DNA of 26,925 nt from CAZTLE01 sp964614415 (GTDB lineage: Bacteria; Bacteroidota; Bacteroidia; Flavobacteriales; Flavobacteriaceae), in the NCBI GenBank assembly GCA_964614415.1, contig CAZTLE010000033.1:1-26925 (forward strand), read 5' to 3'. A program made the translations under genes and the position numbers. Under the pieces are notes generated by a model. It was not told the DNA's origin and ran no database searches. It saw only the letters and a list, made by a program, of their open reading frames with translations. The first letter of the stretch is position 1. Every line of letters begins with the position of its first letter. Shown in pieces: positions 6,983 to 15,799 of the stretch.

Positions 6983-8089
6983 TTACATCTGGATCCCGTT
7001 CTGCTCCGGAATAGGACCGGGAATATTGGCATCATCGTCACCGATCATCTGCCTGATGTCAATTTCAATGCCTCTGGACATGGTGGTTATGGGAACGTCG
7101 TTGGCGATTCCCTCAAACGGGTTCTCCGATACCTCCCCTATACGTTCCATTGTATGGAAGATCCAGGAAATGACCACACTGAACGGAATAGTGAACCAAA
7201 CGAAATTATCGCCTATAAATTCAATAATATAATGAAACCCTCCTTCGGGATAAGGCTGCCAGCTTTGGGTCAATTCGACGATTTGTTTACCTATTTTATC
7301 AAACTCGTTCATCATTCCAAAGGGGAGCAACACCACAAAGATCCAGATAAAAAATCGGTTTAAGGTCGCAAACTGCCTGGGATACGGAAAGTTCTTTATG
7401 CGTTCCGCTTTTCCCTGTAGCGTGAACAATTCAACCAACATTTGTTCCATTTCCAGGAATGAGAATTCCCAAATGTGTTTGCTTTCTTTGAGTTTCCGAA
7501 GCTGCCTGGACTGCAGATTGATACAAGCGGCCTGTTTATTGCCTTTGCTTAGAATGTATTGCTTTTCCTCTTCGGTCACATAACCGTCCAGCTCTTCGGA
7601 CAAGGTGTACTTCCGCTCATTAATTTGAATACGTTTCATGTACTCTTTATCCGATTTATTCACGTTGGATAGCTCCCAGGTTTTTGGTGCGCGCAAGGCA
7701 TGACGCAAAGAAGTCATCCAGGCCACATGCCGCATGATGAGCTGCTTCTTTATTTTGAAAAGCTCGTCTTCAGAATATTTTTCATCGGAGTGTTCGTTGG
7801 TTATGAAATCGTTGACCATAATGGCAAACGAACGGGATGCATTGACAATCCCTCCCCAGATCTTTCTGGCTTCCCAGAGACGCCCGTACGAAGCGTTGTT
7901 CTTAAATGAAATGATAAACGCCAGGGCCGTACCCACCAAACCGATTGGTAGCCAGGGCAGATGTAACCAGTACCATTTAAGCCCGGTATATAGCAATACC
8001 GGAATTAGCGACAGAATGATAAAGATGAAGATGTATCGTCTCGTCCAACCGAGCATTTCCCTGACGGAGTAATTTCTTCTTGTGAGCAT
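6983..8089 (-). CDS. bestrophin-family ion channel (UPF0187)
   Basis: This 368-residue membrane protein shows the bestrophin family signature (PF01062). The N-terminal NYSVREMLGWTRRYIFIFII leads into the first membrane helix, and the second (about 45-62) is followed by SFKNNASYGRLWEARKIWGG, the hallmark F-x-N-x-S-Y-x-R-x-W-E motif. Two further hydrophobic segments lie at about 255-275 and 300-322, and the C-terminal NPFEGIANDVPITTMSRGIEIDIRQMIGD is also family-typical. Bestrophins form pentameric channels in the cytoplasmic membrane, anion-selective in animals and cation-selective in the studied Klebsiella protein; selectivity here is unknown. The length fits, though it exceeds many bacterial members because of a longer cytoplasmic middle (residues about 100-240). 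It is monocistronic, with no obvious functional link to its neighbours. Confidence 0.9.
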   Translation of the reverse strand: MLTRRNYSVREMLGWTRRYIFIFIILSLIPVLLYTGLKWYWLHLPWLPIGLVGTALAFIISFKNNASYGRLWEARKIWGGIVNASRSFAIMVNDFITNEHSDEKYSEDELFKIKKQLIMRHVAWMTSLRHALRAPKTWELSNVNKSDKEYMKRIQINERKYTLSEELDGYVTEEEKQYILSKGNKQAACINLQSRQLRKLKESKHIWEFSFLEMEQMLVELFTLQGKAERIKNFPYPRQFATLNRFFIWIFVVLLPFGMMNEFDKIGKQIVELTQSWQPYPEGGFHYIIEFIGDNFVWFTIPFSVVISWIFHTMERIGEVSENPFEGIANDVPITTMSRGIEIDIRQMIGDDDANIPGPIPEQNGIQM

Positions 8090-8228
8090 ACGTTAGATTT
8101 TTATTTCATCCCTTCCCCGAATATTTCTTATACAGTTTGGGATAACTCTATCTGAATTTCAGGACTTTTGAAATCAAAGAAATAGGATTCCTTAAGATAG
8201 ACTTCTTGCATAACCGCAAGGTAGCTTT

Positions 8229-8420
8229 TTAAATTAATTTGAGTTCTTCGATCAATACATCCGGATTAGGGCGTTTTGTATAATCGATGGAATGTTCTGC
8301 ATACGCAATGACTCCATCTTGACCAATGATGAATTGTGCTGGTACCGGCAGTGTCCGGGAGGAGTCGTAATTATATAGTGGTGTATATTTAGTGATCACT
8401 GTTGCATTCGGCTCTATGCC
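8229..8420 (-). pseudogene. peroxiredoxin (AhpC/TSA family), C-terminal remnant
   Basis: The minus strand encodes 63 residues ending at TAA 8229-8231: GIEPNATVITKYTPLYNYDS, then RTLPVPAQFIIGQDGVIAYA, then a DYTKRPNPDVLIEEL-type end. The LPVPAxFxIxxDGxIxYA pattern followed by DYTKR is the C-terminal part of AhpC/TSA-type peroxiredoxins, thiol peroxidases that reduce hydroperoxides. A TAG at 8421-8423 stops the frame immediately upstream. No sequence for the thioredoxin-fold N-terminus or the peroxidatic Cys is present. It is a truncated relic without a start. Confidence 0.78.
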
Positions 8421-8479
8421 CTAGGTGTTAATTAACAAAACTTTTAACGGGATTCATTATTTATCATTAATTTTAAACC

Positions 8480-8788
8480 ATGCGTAATGGTTCAAATAAA
8501 AAAGTCGTAGGCCTTTTATTTCTTCTGGCTTTTCTGTTCTTGCGAGTGGCCAATGCGCATACGCTTTCGCATTTTGCGGATGATACAAACGAGGATCATT
8601 GTGAACTATGTGAAATTATTTGTGTCTCGCAAGAACTTACTCCGTTTGCCGATCCCGGCCCTTCGGAAACCCCAAACTTCAGTTTAGTATATCCCAAAAT
8701 CGACGATGTCAATGCAGGCTATGACGAACCATTGCATTGCTTTGCGTCGCCCACTTTCGTCTACAATAAACCACCTCCCGGTTTGTAG
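8480..8788 (+). CDS. small secreted His/Cys-rich protein, possible metal binder
   Basis: This 102-residue protein has a clear signal peptide ending near ANA (residue 26). The mature part begins HTLSH and has an acidic stretch, then HCELCEIIC (residues 40-48), giving His27, His31, His40, Cys41, Cys44 and Cys48 in a short span. A further His/Cys pair (LHCFASP) lies near the end, and the tail is Pro-rich (KPPPGL). I recognise only a general type: short periplasmic or surface proteins of Bacteroidota with a CxxC/His cluster, often near metal uptake or efflux genes. Metal binding is an inference. It lies upstream of the ABC transporter operon on the same strand, about 260 bp away, so co-regulation is possible but not shown. 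Confidence 0.7.
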   Translation: MRNGSNKKVVGLLFLLAFLFLRVANAHTLSHFADDTNEDHCELCEIICVSQELTPFADPGPSETPNFSLVYPKIDDVNAGYDEPLHCFASPTFVYNKPPPGL

Positions 8789-8828
8789 GTAGTACAGATT
8801 CTATTGAGTTAAGTCATGATGGCCTATT

Positions 8829-8844
8829 GTCCGGAAAACCGGAC
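8829..8844. other. perfect hairpin GTCCGG-AAAA-CCGGAC
   Basis: A six-base-pair GC-rich stem with an AAAA loop lies 40 bp after the small His/Cys-rich gene. No T-run follows, so it is not a classic intrinsic terminator. It could still shape the mRNA end or be a palindromic protein site. Confidence 0.45.
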
Positions 8845-8915
8845 TGTCAAGCGGTATGTACTGCATGCATGCACTTATCCGTGACAAGATAATCTTACAG
8901 CACATTGCTTCCCCC

Positions 8916-8931
8916 GCCGATGCGAATCGGC
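8916..8931. other. hairpin GCCGAT-GCGA-ATCGGC before the ABC operon
   Basis: A six-base-pair perfect inverted repeat with a four-base loop is followed by CCGGG. The 262-bp spacer from 8789 to 9050 holds no gene that I can support. This second palindrome lies about 120 bp before the ABC ATPase start, where an operator or leader structure could act. Confidence 0.35.
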
Positions 8932-9050
8932 CCGGGTCAGGGAGTTGAACCTTTTGCAAAATACTGTACTACCCTCCATTCCATGCGATCGATTGCCAGG
9001 AGCGCAGGATGTTCATCATTTATTTCATAATCAATCAAAACCGTATTTGT

Positions 9051-9767
9051 ATGATCAGTACAAACAACCTTACCAAGAAATATGACCAGTTGATCGCACT
9101 GGATCAACTTAACTTAAACGTGGAACAGGGTGATATTTTTTGCCTTCTTGGCGCCAATGGTGCCGGAAAGACGACCACTATCAATCTGCTTTTAGGATTT
9201 ATAAAACCAACCTCGGGCAGTGCATCTATAGATGGTATGGATGTACTTGAGAACAATAAGGCTACCAAGAAAATACTAGCCTATATACCCGAGAACCTGA
9301 TGCTTTATCCCAGCCTTAGCGCGGTGGAAAACCTGGATTATTTCTCCGGAATTGCAGGAAAGCGCTTTTCTTCATCGGAATTAGAAGCTTACCTGTCTGA
9401 GGCTGGGTTGCAACAGGGGGCCTTTAAAAAGCGAATCGCTTCATTCTCTAAGGGAATGCGACAAAAAGTAGGTATCGCTATCGCTCTTGCCAAGGATGCC
9501 AAAGCCCTGCTTCTCGACGAACCAACCTCCGGCCTGGATCCAAAGGCCAGTAATGAATTTGGCGAGCTGCTACAAAAACTGCGGGATAAAGGTGTGGCGA
9601 CGCTTATGGCCACACACGACTTGTTTCGTGCTAAAGAAGTGGCGACACATATCGGTATCATGAAGGACGGACAGCTGAAGCAGCAATTTACGGCTGATGA
9701 CATCTCTCTTTCCAAACTGGAAAGGGCGTATTTAGATACAATGGACTATAAAGAACAGGTATCATGA
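9051..9767 (+). CDS. ABC transporter ATP-binding protein (ABC-2 exporter type)
   Basis: This 238-residue nucleotide-binding subunit has all motifs: Walker A GANGAGKTT (34-42, Lys40), signature SFSKGMRQK (131-139), Walker B LLLDEP with catalytic Glu157, D-loop SGLDP, and His189 in the H-loop MATHDLF. The ATG at 9051 is chosen because the family fold begins at TNNLTKKYD. An in-frame ATG at 9009 would add 14 residues with no match, though a purine-rich stretch lies before it. The stop overlaps the next permease start by four bases (ATGA), so the proteins are translationally coupled. By context it powers the two DUF3526-type permeases that follow. It resembles the ATPases of ABC-2 export systems such as NosF; the substrate is unknown. 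Confidence 0.93.
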   Translation: MISTNNLTKKYDQLIALDQLNLNVEQGDIFCLLGANGAGKTTTINLLLGFIKPTSGSASIDGMDVLENNKATKKILAYIPENLMLYPSLSAVENLDYFSGIAGKRFSSSELEAYLSEAGLQQGAFKKRIASFSKGMRQKVGIAIALAKDAKALLLDEPTSGLDPKASNEFGELLQKLRDKGVATLMATHDLFRAKEVATHIGIMKDGQLKQQFTADDISLSKLERAYLDTMDYKEQVS

Positions 9768-11170
9768 TCTTAAAAACATTTCGCAAAGAGACCAAAGAGC
9801 TATTGCGCGACGGTAGGGTGCGCCTATCCTTTATTATCGTATTACTACTGCTTGGAATGGCCATTTGGACGAGCACCAAACAATATCAGAACATCAATGA
9901 TCAGTACGAGACGGCAACAGCCGTTGAGCGAGCTCTCTGGGACGATCAGGGAGAGAAAAACCCGCACTCAGCGGCCCATTTTGGCACCTATGCGTTCAAG
10001 CCAAAATATCCGTTGTCCCTGGTGGATCAAGGGGTAGATAAATATGCCGGAACTTCCATTTTCCTAGAAGCGCACAACCGGAACGAAGCACAATTCAGTG
10101 CTGCTTCCGATCAAACAGGATTAGCCAGATTTGGGGACCTTACTCCAGACTTTATACTTCTTTTCATTATCCCATTGCTTATAATCCTTTTAGGCTATAA
10201 CAGCTTTACCAAAGAAAGGGAAATGGGAACACTAACGTTGCTGAAAAGCCAGGGAATTTCTACCCGGAAGTGGATTATTGGCAAGTGGATGGCATTGTTT
10301 GTCCCCATTCTTGTAATTACAACCCTTTTGTTTCTTGTGGCAGGAATTATACTTGCCAACCTTCAGGATTTTGGTGTTTTTCGATGGAATTCCCTCATAG
10401 GAATGTTCCTGGTATACATGGGTTACTATATCATTTTTATAAACCTGGTATTGTTCATTTCATCCAGGGTTAAAAAATCCGGAATATCGTTGGTATTGTC
10501 CCTTTCACTATGGATCGTGGCCTGCCTGGCAGCGCCTAAGGCTGCAAGCAATATTGCGGAAACCAAGCATCCGTATCCCACAAGACAGGAATTTGCCGCC
10601 ATGGTGGTTAAGGACAAAAAAGAAGGACTGGACGGACACAATCCCTGGAGTAAGGAAGCCAAATTGTTGGAGGAAGAGGTGCTAAAGGAATATGGCGTAG
10701 ATAGTCTTCATAAACTTCCCTTCAATTTTGACGCGTATCGCATGCAAAAGGGAGAAGAACACGAGGCACAGGTCTATTTTAAGCACTACAATTATCTCAA
10801 AGAACAGTTTGCACAGCAGTCAGGTGTGTACAGAGGTTTAGCCATTATTTCACCCTATTTACCTACGCGTTTCATGAGTATGTCGATTGCACATACCGAC
10901 TATGGGACGCACTGGGATTTTTCAGATGCTGCCGAGAATTATCGAATAGCTACCCAGAAGTTTCTAAACAACAATTTTGCTGAAAATTCAGAATTCGGGA
11001 ATTGGGGCTATCGCGCCGAGGCTGATCTCTGGAAACAGCTGCCGGCTTTTGAGTATGATCCCCCGGAATTCAGAGCCGTCATGAAACAGAACACTTCAAA
11101 CATGTTGATTTTAGGAGCATGGTTGTTTGGGTCGTTTGGCTTGCTTTTGTTCACTACTAAAACTATCTGA
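9764..11170 (+). CDS. ABC-2 type permease, DUF3526-like (first subunit)
   Basis: This 468-residue inner-membrane protein has one N-terminal membrane helix (about 18-37), a soluble, probably periplasmic stretch of about 90 residues, and then a block of four or so helices from about 130 to 265. A second long soluble stretch (about 270-440) and a final helix near the C-terminus follow. The coupling segment SFTKEREMGTLTLLKSQG (about 146-163) matches the E-x-G-T/S-L-x-L-L-x-S pattern of ABC-2 permeases that contacts the ATPase. Two large periplasmic parts are typical of DUF3526 permeases. It overlaps the ATPase by four bases and is followed two bases later by a paralogue of similar length, so a heterodimeric transporter is likely. 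The substrate is unknown. Confidence 0.86.
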   Translation: MILKTFRKETKELLRDGRVRLSFIIVLLLLGMAIWTSTKQYQNINDQYETATAVERALWDDQGEKNPHSAAHFGTYAFKPKYPLSLVDQGVDKYAGTSIFLEAHNRNEAQFSAASDQTGLARFGDLTPDFILLFIIPLLIILLGYNSFTKEREMGTLTLLKSQGISTRKWIIGKWMALFVPILVITTLLFLVAGIILANLQDFGVFRWNSLIGMFLVYMGYYIIFINLVLFISSRVKKSGISLVLSLSLWIVACLAAPKAASNIAETKHPYPTRQEFAAMVVKDKKEGLDGHNPWSKEAKLLEEEVLKEYGVDSLHKLPFNFDAYRMQKGEEHEAQVYFKHYNYLKEQFAQQSGVYRGLAIISPYLPTRFMSMSIAHTDYGTHWDFSDAAENYRIATQKFLNNNFAENSEFGNWGYRAEADLWKQLPAFEYDPPEFRAVMKQNTSNMLILGAWLFGSFGLLLFTTKTI

Positions 11171-11172
11171 TC

Positions 11173-12603
11173 ATGCTTAAATATAATTTCATATATGAGT
11201 TGAAGCTGCTTCTTAGAAGTCGTTGGATACAATTACTGAGTTTGGTCCTGGTGTTGCTGTTCGGTTTTTCAGCTTTTAACGGAATTGAGAAAGTACAGAA
11301 ACGCATTGATGTGATAGCAGATGCTCAACTTGAGGTCGAAGAGAATGACGCCATGATGCTAAAACTGTTGGACTCGGTTTCGCAGGGACTTGAGGTAAGT
11401 GTTCCGCGATGGACCGTTCCTACAAGCCCCATGGCTGTGGGTAATTACTATCCTCGTGTAGCCGCCATGCAACCGCAATCGTTTGCTTTCATTGCTACCG
11501 GTCAATCTGATATGTTCACTCCTTACGTGAAACCCAGGGTCTCAGGTGATGACTATGCGCTGAATTTTACTGAAATGACCAGCCCCGTGCAACTGCTATT
11601 CGGCAGTTTTGATCTGGCCTTTGTGATCGTTTACCTGCTTCCCTTGTTGATCATTGCTTTTTCGTACAATGTGCTTTCCAACGAAAAGGAAAGCGGCTCG
11701 TTGCGATTGTTGGCTTCACAGCCAATTAAGCTACAGAACTGGGTACTTCAAAAACTCGGGTTGCGCTTTTTTTGGCTGTCTATTCTGGTCATAGGATCTA
11801 TGACTTTGGTGTTTCTCCTTTTGGGAATTGATTTCATGTCACAGGCAGGTACATTCTTTTCACTTTTAGGACTTACCCTGGCCTATATGCTTTTTTGGTT
11901 TGCGTTGGCTTTCATCGTGAACCTTTGGGTGGGCAGTTCGGCAAAGAATGCGGTTTCCATGCTAGGGCTCTGGGTAATTGTTGTGCTATTAGTGCCTTCA
12001 GTACTGAATCAAATGGGCAATACATTGTACCCTATGCCTTCGCGTACGCTAATGATCAACGAAATGCGAACGAAGAAAACAGAAGTTTCTAAACGACAGG
12101 ACGAGATACTGGACAACTTCTTGCGTGACCATCCCGAATATGCCATCAATGATACAACGCAGGCAAGAGGGTTCTATCATCGCTATATGGCTTCCCAGAA
12201 GCTGGTCAAAGAGGAATTGGAGCCCATTCTTAATACGTACGAATCACAACTGCAAAAGCAGCAGAGTTTGGTAAGTAATCTCAAGTGGATCTCTCCTGCG
12301 CTTACGACGCAAGAATCGTTGAACAAGTTGGCCGGGACATCCACATCCGATTTTGAAGACTTTAGGAAACAGGTGGTGAGCTTTGCCGGAACCTGGCGGG
12401 AACATTTGATACCTTTCCTGTATAACAACAAAGAGTTTACCGCGAATGATTATTCGGCTCTTCCTTCATTTCAATCGGTGGAGCGATCATCCAATAGCGG
12501 TAGCTCGGCACTGGTGCTTCTACTGATTTCCATAGGCTTGTTTGGACTTGGTTTGTTAGTATCTCAAAGTAAGGTCAGGAACTCTGAATTAATACACTCT
12601 TAA
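11173..12603 (+). CDS. ABC-2 type permease, DUF3526-like (second subunit)
   Basis: This 476-residue paralogue of the preceding permease has the same layout: an N-terminal helix (about 18-36, WIQLLSLVLVLLFGFSAFNG), a periplasmic region to about 145, several helices (about 150-285), a long soluble region rich in Gln and Lys (about 290-440), and a last helix (SALVLLLISIGLFGLGLLV). The coupling motif SNEKESGSLRLLASQP lies at about 168-183. It starts two bases after the first permease and ends one base before the DUF5916 gene. The pair probably form the two membrane halves energised by the ATPase. The link to an outer-membrane protein suggests envelope-spanning work. Confidence 0.86.
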   Translation: MLKYNFIYELKLLLRSRWIQLLSLVLVLLFGFSAFNGIEKVQKRIDVIADAQLEVEENDAMMLKLLDSVSQGLEVSVPRWTVPTSPMAVGNYYPRVAAMQPQSFAFIATGQSDMFTPYVKPRVSGDDYALNFTEMTSPVQLLFGSFDLAFVIVYLLPLLIIAFSYNVLSNEKESGSLRLLASQPIKLQNWVLQKLGLRFFWLSILVIGSMTLVFLLLGIDFMSQAGTFFSLLGLTLAYMLFWFALAFIVNLWVGSSAKNAVSMLGLWVIVVLLVPSVLNQMGNTLYPMPSRTLMINEMRTKKTEVSKRQDEILDNFLRDHPEYAINDTTQARGFYHRYMASQKLVKEELEPILNTYESQLQKQQSLVSNLKWISPALTTQESLNKLAGTSTSDFEDFRKQVVSFAGTWREHLIPFLYNNKEFTANDYSALPSFQSVERSSNSGSSALVLLLISIGLFGLGLLVSQSKVRNSELIHS

Positions 12604-12604
12604 G

Positions 12605-14812
12605 ATGAAAAGGGCCATAGTATTGTTTCTGATGTTAACCTCAATTGGTGTATTGGGACAGGATGATGCCAGTAATTTTCAACCGCCTGAAAATCCGGTT
12701 GAAATACAGGTAGAAAGAGCAAAAGGAGAAATAACCGTGGATGGTGTACTGGATGAACCCGATTGGCAGGGCCTCGAAATTATAGACGATTTTTTCAGAA
12801 GAGAGCCCAGACAGGGAGGAGCGATCAAGTATAAGACTCAGGTACGTTTCCTGTATGATGATAAGAATCTGTACGTGTCGGCCCTCTGTCTTGATTCACT
12901 GGGAGTAAAAGGTGTGCGGATTCAGGATCTTCGAAGGGACTTTAGCTGGGGTGAGAATGATATTTTCGGAATTGCCCTCGATCCTCAAAACCTTAAGCAA
13001 TATGCACAAGGGTTTCAAACCACACCTTTCGGGAATCAGCGGGACTTTCAGAATTTCAACGGGAACAGTTTTGATACCGGATGGAATACGCTGTGGCGTG
13101 TACGAACGCAACGGACAGAGAACGGCTACGTCGTAGAGATGGCTATTCCATTTAAGTCGTTACGCTACAATTTACCGGAGAATGGAAATACGATCGAATG
13201 GGGGATGACCCTGGTGCGATATGCCAGAAGGGACATAGAGGTTTCTACTTTTCCTCCTATTCCCCAGTCGTTTACTCCCTATCGCATGACCTATGCCGCA
13301 AAATTGACTGGCATCGAGGTGCCACCCCCTTCGGCAAATATTAGGGTCGAGCCCTATGCTTTATATCAATATGATGAAAGTAAGGAAGGCGATGTAACCA
13401 CATCGACCAACAGTGATCCGAAGGTTGGCGTTGATGCTAAGTGGGCCATAAATCCGAAAACGGTTCTGGACCTTACCGTGAATACGGACTTTGCTCAGGC
13501 GGATGTAGACCGGGCTGTAAATAACCTGGAAAGGTTCAATATCTTTTTCCCTGAACGCCGGCAGTTTTTCCTGGAGAATTCAGGAATTTGGGCGGGAGGA
13601 CTGCAACGTTCCATTCGGCCGTTCTTTAGTCGGCGAATTGGGCTTCAGGGGGCGTTCAATGCGACGCCGGCACCTATAGACGTAGGGGCCAGATTTACCC
13701 AGCGTACGGCAAAAAATGCATTAGCCGGACTGTTCGTAAGACAGCGTGAAACGGACAACTCGGCTGCTGCCTATTTCGGAGTAATTCGGTACTTAAAGAA
13801 CTACGGTCGGGAGAATAACATCGGGGTTATGGTGACGCATCGACTGGATGAAAGTTTCAGCGATCTCGGATTGGAAAGCAACAATAACACAACCATTACG
13901 CTGGATGGTCAAATTCGACCTACCAGCCAGTTGGATATTCAGTACTTATTCTCTACCTCAATCGACGAGCAGACCGGAGATACCGGATTTGCAGGACGCA
14001 TTTTCGTTGGTAAGGACACAAATAGCTATTATTACGGATGGGTGACCGAGTACACAGATGCCAACTACAATCCGAGAATGGGTTTTGTACGTCAAAGTGA
14101 TGTAATTCGCCATAATCCGGGAGGATATTATATATGGCGCCCTAAGAAAATTGATTGGATCCGTCGATGGGATCCGGGTATGTTTGTGACCTATAACCAC
14201 GACGCGACAAATCCGGGAAGCTTCCAGCAGGCGAATCTGTACATTTTTCCCGTCTATACCTGGTTCAAAGACAATAGTTTCGTCGAGATTTCTCTGTTTC
14301 CAACCTGGCAAAATATCAATTTTGACTTTGCACCCCTGGGATTGGAGATTGAACAAGGAGATTATAGTTATACGCGTTATTTGCTGCGGTATAATACTGA
14401 CCAGTCCAAAAAGTTTTCGGGTTCTGCCCAGTATAACTTCGGAAACTTTTACAACGGTACACGAAATACCATCATTGCAGGACTCCGTTTTGCCCCTTTG
14501 CCCCATATCGCCATGACCGCAGATTATGAACACAACGATATCAATGGAGTTGGAATCGCGCAACAGGATCTCAGTACCAATCTATATACGGCAAGTCTGA
14601 GATTGGCGCTTAATCCCAGAGTACAGTTATCCACTTTTTATCAGTTCAACAGTTTCGATGATCAGGGACGATGGAATGTTCGCTTCAGTTGGGAGTATAT
14701 GCCGCTCTCCTTCGTGTATTTGGTGTTCAATGATACCCGGATTGATGCCTTCGATCCGGTTCAGCAACAAACCCAGTTTATCAGTAAGATCACTTTTTTA
14801 AAACAGTTTTGA
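12605..14812 (+). CDS. DUF5916 outer-membrane protein with N-terminal CBM9-like domain
   Basis: This 735-residue secreted protein has a signal peptide (MKRAIVLFLMLTSIGVLGQ). Residues about 35-230 form a carbohydrate-binding family 9-like domain: it opens with GEITVDGVLDEPDWQG and contains RFLYDDKNLYVSALCLDS. From about 240 the DUF5916 region follows, with NTDFAQADVDRAVNNLERFN and then FFPERRQFFLENSG as hallmarks. The rest consists of alternating aromatic and polar strands ending in a terminal aromatic (LKQF), consistent with an outer-membrane beta-barrel. I know of no established function for DUF5916. It is tied to the ABC permeases by a one-base gap and to the next lipoprotein by another, so it may be the outer-membrane part of the same system. 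Confidence 0.85.
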   Translation: MKRAIVLFLMLTSIGVLGQDDASNFQPPENPVEIQVERAKGEITVDGVLDEPDWQGLEIIDDFFRREPRQGGAIKYKTQVRFLYDDKNLYVSALCLDSLGVKGVRIQDLRRDFSWGENDIFGIALDPQNLKQYAQGFQTTPFGNQRDFQNFNGNSFDTGWNTLWRVRTQRTENGYVVEMAIPFKSLRYNLPENGNTIEWGMTLVRYARRDIEVSTFPPIPQSFTPYRMTYAAKLTGIEVPPPSANIRVEPYALYQYDESKEGDVTTSTNSDPKVGVDAKWAINPKTVLDLTVNTDFAQADVDRAVNNLERFNIFFPERRQFFLENSGIWAGGLQRSIRPFFSRRIGLQGAFNATPAPIDVGARFTQRTAKNALAGLFVRQRETDNSAAAYFGVIRYLKNYGRENNIGVMVTHRLDESFSDLGLESNNNTTITLDGQIRPTSQLDIQYLFSTSIDEQTGDTGFAGRIFVGKDTNSYYYGWVTEYTDANYNPRMGFVRQSDVIRHNPGGYYIWRPKKIDWIRRWDPGMFVTYNHDATNPGSFQQANLYIFPVYTWFKDNSFVEISLFPTWQNINFDFAPLGLEIEQGDYSYTRYLLRYNTDQSKKFSGSAQYNFGNFYNGTRNTIIAGLRFAPLPHIAMTADYEHNDINGVGIAQQDLSTNLYTASLRLALNPRVQLSTFYQFNSFDDQGRWNVRFSWEYMPLSFVYLVFNDTRIDAFDPVQQQTQFISKITFLKQF

Positions 14813-14813
14813 C

Positions 14814-15761
14814 ATGCTGATTCGTTGGTTCTTTTTGACTTTGATAAGTGCGATCGTTATTTCCTGTCAGGAGGAGATTCCGAAAAAACATGATTCCTCT
14901 TTAATTGAAAAAGAGAAGATTGATGCGGCGTTCGGAAATGATGTTTCACAGGTGTTGTTCGATCATCTATATGTAGTTGTGGATAGTCTTACTTATTCAG
15001 AATTGACCCGTAATAGTGAATGGAAGAACAAGTATGTGTCATTGGACCTTGGGCTACCCGATTTCGTTCGGGATATAGATGGCTCATCTACCTGTTACCT
15101 GCGGGGACATCACCATTATATTGAAATCCTTGGCCCTGAGAATGCGTACAATGAGCCTGTTGGGAAAAGTGGCATCGGTTTTTCGTTGCAAAATGGGGGT
15201 GAGCATTTTCACTTAGGGATTGCTCCAAAATTGAAGACAAAGAAAAGTTCATTTCTCAATGCGACCGAAACTGTTAGCATGCCGGTCGGGTCGGGGCAGC
15301 AGACCTGGTTTAAGGCATTTTATACACCAAGTCCCGGGACAGCATTGCATACGTGGTATGCCTTTTATAACCCTATTTTTCTTGACAGTTTACACGATCG
15401 AAAGCACACCATATATACCCGTGAGGCCTTCCTTAAGGATGCGTACAAGGAGGACAGGCTTTTTAATGGGATTAGTTCAATTGACCTAATATGTACTATC
15501 CCGGATTATAATCGCATAGCTCAAGAAATGAGACATCTTGAATGTAGATTAATAGAAAAGAACGGAGCCCGACTTACCATTGAAAGTGGTGACGTTTCCA
15601 TCACCTTAACCCCGTCGAATGACGTTGAATACAGTCGTATTACAAGTTTGCGATGTCATTTGAATGCTGCCGACAGTAGCGTAACCCAATTAGGACACTT
15701 AAGCATTACCAATAGGGGCAAAGAGTCTGTTTGGGAGTTCGGCGAATTGTATAAAGAGTAA
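14814..15761 (+). CDS. DUF5829-like lipoprotein with VOC/glyoxalase-like core
   Basis: This 315-residue protein has a lipoprotein signal (VISC, Cys18). The N-terminal half reads FDHLYVVVDSLTYSEL, later STCYLRGHHHYIEILGPENA, then GIGFSLQNGGEHFHLG. This resembles the vicinal-oxygen-chelate/glyoxalase-type pattern in which His and Glu residues on beta strands bind a metal. The His-rich GHHHYIEI and GEHFHLG pieces supply candidate ligands. The nearest named family I can suggest is DUF5829; enzymatic function is unknown. It begins one base after the DUF5916 gene, inside the operon. The C-terminal third (about 215-315) looks like a separate beta-rich part. Confidence 0.72.
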   Translation: MLIRWFFLTLISAIVISCQEEIPKKHDSSLIEKEKIDAAFGNDVSQVLFDHLYVVVDSLTYSELTRNSEWKNKYVSLDLGLPDFVRDIDGSSTCYLRGHHHYIEILGPENAYNEPVGKSGIGFSLQNGGEHFHLGIAPKLKTKKSSFLNATETVSMPVGSGQQTWFKAFYTPSPGTALHTWYAFYNPIFLDSLHDRKHTIYTREAFLKDAYKEDRLFNGISSIDLICTIPDYNRIAQEMRHLECRLIEKNGARLTIESGDVSITLTPSNDVEYSRITSLRCHLNAADSSVTQLGHLSITNRGKESVWEFGELYKE

Positions 15762-15799
15762 CCCAAAACTAATCTTATAACCATTAAACGAAGAACAAA

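Noticed and set aside
8818..8886. A 22-codon plus-strand frame in the spacer before the ABC operon
   Set aside because: It is too short, has no start signal and overlaps a palindrome; nothing supports translation.
13958..14563. A 201-codon minus-strand frame inside the DUF5916 gene
   Set aside because: It is fully antisense to a well-supported outer-membrane protein gene and shows no recognisable domain.
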